Both the position numbers and the translations under genes were made by a program. A stretch of DNA of 64,000 nt from Propionibacteriaceae bacterium (lineage in GTDB: Bacteria; Actinomycetota; Actinomycetes; Propionibacteriales; Propionibacteriaceae): NCBI GenBank assembly GCA_031285845.1, contig JAITVK010000026.1:62001-126000 (forward strand), in the 5' to 3' direction. Within the stretch, counting starts at the first letter, position 1. Every line of letters begins with the position of its first letter. Shown piece by piece: positions 62,362 through 64,000 of this stretch. The notes beneath the pieces are model-generated. The model searched no databases. It had not been told where the DNA came from and worked only from the letters and a program-made list of their open reading frames with translations.

Positions 62362-63998
62362 CAGGCGTCCTCCCCCTGACTCTTCGCCCGACGACGTCGA
62401 GCCTCCGAGATCCGTTTCTCCACGGCGAGCTTGATCCGGGCCTGATGGGCCAACGTCTCGTCCACCGGACGACTCAACTCAGCGTCCCAACGCCGCTCAT
62501 CAGAGGACGCGTCCTTGGCCCGACCGGTCGCGCCCTCGCCGCCCGAGCCCTCCAGCCCGGGGCGATCCAGCGGCAAACTACCTGGTGGGAACCGCTCGTC
62601 GAACGATGGCAACGCGTCTTTCAGGATCGCGTCCTGCAGCAGATGCGACACCGACGCCAACTGGTCGAGTTGCACATCCTCGGTGAACAGCGGCGGCAAC
62701 AACACCGACCCGATGCGCGGCGACGGCTCGTCCACGGGGTCCGCGCCCAAGTCGAGATCCTCGTCGGCCCACGAGTCGTCCAACGGCGATACGGAGACCG
62801 CGTCCGCGACGGGGCGGGTACGGTCAGCGTCGACCTCGACCGGCGGCAGGGCGCCAGAATCGACGGACATGGCCAGATCAGAATATGTGTCATCGGCGTA
62901 CTCGTCCTCGTAGACCGGCTCGGCGCCGGCCAAGGCGGATTCGTCGAGCGAGCTTGCGGGAACCGAGTCGTCCGCTGACCACGCCGCCGAATCCATCCAC
63001 GAGTCGGGGCGATCCGAACCGGACCGGCGATCCGAGTCGGACCCGTCCAACGGTAGGTCAGCGCTAGGCCACGGTTGCTCAAGAGCGACCGTGCGACCGA
63101 TCTGATCAGCGTCCTCGCCGAGTTCGGGCAAGCCATCGGAGTCCAGGAACGGCGACACCGGTTGGCGCCGATCATCGAAGTCCTCACCTGGATCGAATTC
63201 CATCTGGGTGTCCACTAGCAGGCCGTCCCCGGCCGTACGACCCTCGGACAGGTCAGCGTCGAACAGGTCGTCTTGGACGGTGTTCGCGTCGTATTCCCGC
63301 AGGTCGATGACTGGTGGCCGGGCGGCGAACCCTGTCATGTCGCGTCCAGGTTCGACATCGGCGTCCAAGTAGGGCGTCTGGTCTTCGGCGCGCCCGTCGA
63401 AGCGCGGATCAATGTCGTCGCGCAGATCGATCACCGGCGCTTGCCCGACCGGCCTGGACGTCGGCGCGGCTAGTGGCTCGGGTGGAGCCTGGGGGGTTGA
63501 CTCGGCCGGAGTCGGCGGGTTGACCGTCCGGCCACGGGCGAGCAGACGGGCCAGCGGTCCGACCGCACGCAAAGGGTTTCGCTTGGCGGCAGCGGGGGTC
63601 GCCGCGGGCTGTGAATTCTGCGCGGAAGGCGTCGAGACGGGGATCGCGTCGGGTTGCCGCGCCGACGTCGGCTGTGGATTCTGCGGAGGGCCCGATAGTG
63701 AGGTTGACCCAGGAGTCGAGCCAAAGATCGGGTCGGGCTGCCGGGTCGGCGTCGAGCCCGGGCGTGAGACCGAGCCCGTGGTCGAACCAGAACCCGGCGT
63801 CTGCGCGGAACTCGCCTCACTGCCGACCAGGCGGGCCAACTCCTCGACCCCGTCAGTGTCGGCGGCCAAGCGACGAGACTCCGAGGTCCGACCCGTGTCA
63901 GCGAACCGGGGGGCACGGCTCCAATGGTCAGGCAACCCGATCTCGGAGTGGCTGACATTGCCCCACCCTGGCGGTGGCGGCGCCAATTCACCGTCGCG
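62361..63998 (-). CDS. Disordered C-terminal part of probable ABC ATPase, cut by window edge
   Basis: The frame is open to the right edge. The first visible residues, RDGELAPPPPGWG, read like the last strand of an ABC ATPase (cf. 'RDGxL'), followed by more than 500 residues of low-complexity Pro/Ser/Asp text. Recurrent short motifs PVIDLRDDID and PVIDLREYD lie near the middle, and a helical, basic end (AHQARIKLAVEKRISEARRRRAKSQGE) closes it. The coupled ABC-2 permease supports the ATPase reading. The TTG at 63986 is not a credible start. A separate disordered protein is the alternative. Confidence 0.6.
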   Translation of the reverse strand, partial: RDGELAPPPPGWGNVSHSEIGLPDHWSRAPRFADTGRTSESRRLAADTDGVEELARLVGSEASSAQTPGSGSTTGSVSRPGSTPTRQPDPIFGSTPGSTSLSGPPQNPQPTSARQPDAIPVSTPSAQNSQPAATPAAAKRNPLRAVGPLARLLARGRTVNPPTPAESTPQAPPEPLAAPTSRPVGQAPVIDLRDDIDPRFDGRAEDQTPYLDADVEPGRDMTGFAARPPVIDLREYDANTVQDDLFDADLSEGRTAGDGLLVDTQMEFDPGEDFDDRRQPVSPFLDSDGLPELGEDADQIGRTVALEQPWPSADLPLDGSDSDRRSGSDRPDSWMDSAAWSADDSVPASSLDESALAGAEPVYEDEYADDTYSDLAMSVDSGALPPVEVDADRTRPVADAVSVSPLDDSWADEDLDLGADPVDEPSPRIGSVLLPPLFTEDVQLDQLASVSHLLQDAILKDALPSFDERFPPGSLPLDRPGLEGSGGEGATGRAKDASSDERRWDAELSRPVDETLAHQARIKLAVEKRISEARRRRAKSQGEDA

Positions 63999-64000
63999 AC

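Overview
The window is one contiguous stretch from a high-GC Gram-positive bacterium (Actinomycetota). Evidence: frequent GTG starts, an LCP wall-ligation protein, a Bpa-type proteasome activator, actinobacterial two-component and DUF4921-type proteins, and actinophage-type tail genes. I cannot name the genus from the sequence.

Layout. 1-2.5 kb: 3' part of a large Ig-repeat surface protein with a Thr/Pro repeat stalk. 2.8-5.9 kb: MacB/LolD-type ABC transporter whose permease is broken by two frameshifts. 6.2-11.2 kb: an RlmA-type rRNA methyltransferase, a tandem pair of duplicated secreted proteins, a sortase with no arginine after its cysteine, and an LCP protein. 11.7-14.8 kb: a large TPR-like protein. 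14.9-21.2 kb: a LacI-controlled sugar locus (CUT1 permeases, binding lipoprotein, LacI regulator, GH2 glycosidase) with matching palindromic operators upstream of the binding protein and of the GH2 gene.

21.4 to about 38-39.4 kb: an integrated element beside a tRNA-Thr(CGT) gene. It carries a tyrosine integrase, an excisionase-like gene, a divergent repressor/Cro pair with repeated operators, a complete non-contractile (siphovirus-type) tail operon (tube protein, two chaperones joined by a -1 frameshift site, tape measure, distal tail, tail tip, tail fibre) and a lysis cassette. No terminase, portal, protease, capsid or connector gene is present: the early regulators run straight into the tail-tube gene across a 317-base regulatory gap. 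This headless, still integrase-bearing element is the most interesting object here. It is a candidate F-type tailocin, or a tail-only satellite or remnant.

38.4-43 kb: paralogous exported proteins (one frameshifted), two small membrane proteins, and a two-gene AAA ATPase plus TOPRIM-like pair that looks like an anti-phage system, with the ATPase frameshifted. 43.3-47.8 kb: kdpFABC high-affinity K+ pump, including a 29-residue KdpF. 48.2-50.9 kb: CstA peptide/pyruvate transporter and its small YbdD-type partner. 51-64 kb: mostly core genes: a GalT-like DUF4921 protein, Bpa, an MprA/MprB-like two-component system, a tandem double-domain phosphofructokinase of eukaryotic architecture, a PEBP-family protein, an Hsp15-like S4 protein, an ABC-2 permease, and the disordered tail of what is probably its ATPase, cut by the right edge.

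Four genes need a single-base correction to be intact (ABC permease twice, AAA ATPase, the DUF5648-like gene). This may mean real decay or assembly error and affects how those loci should be read.
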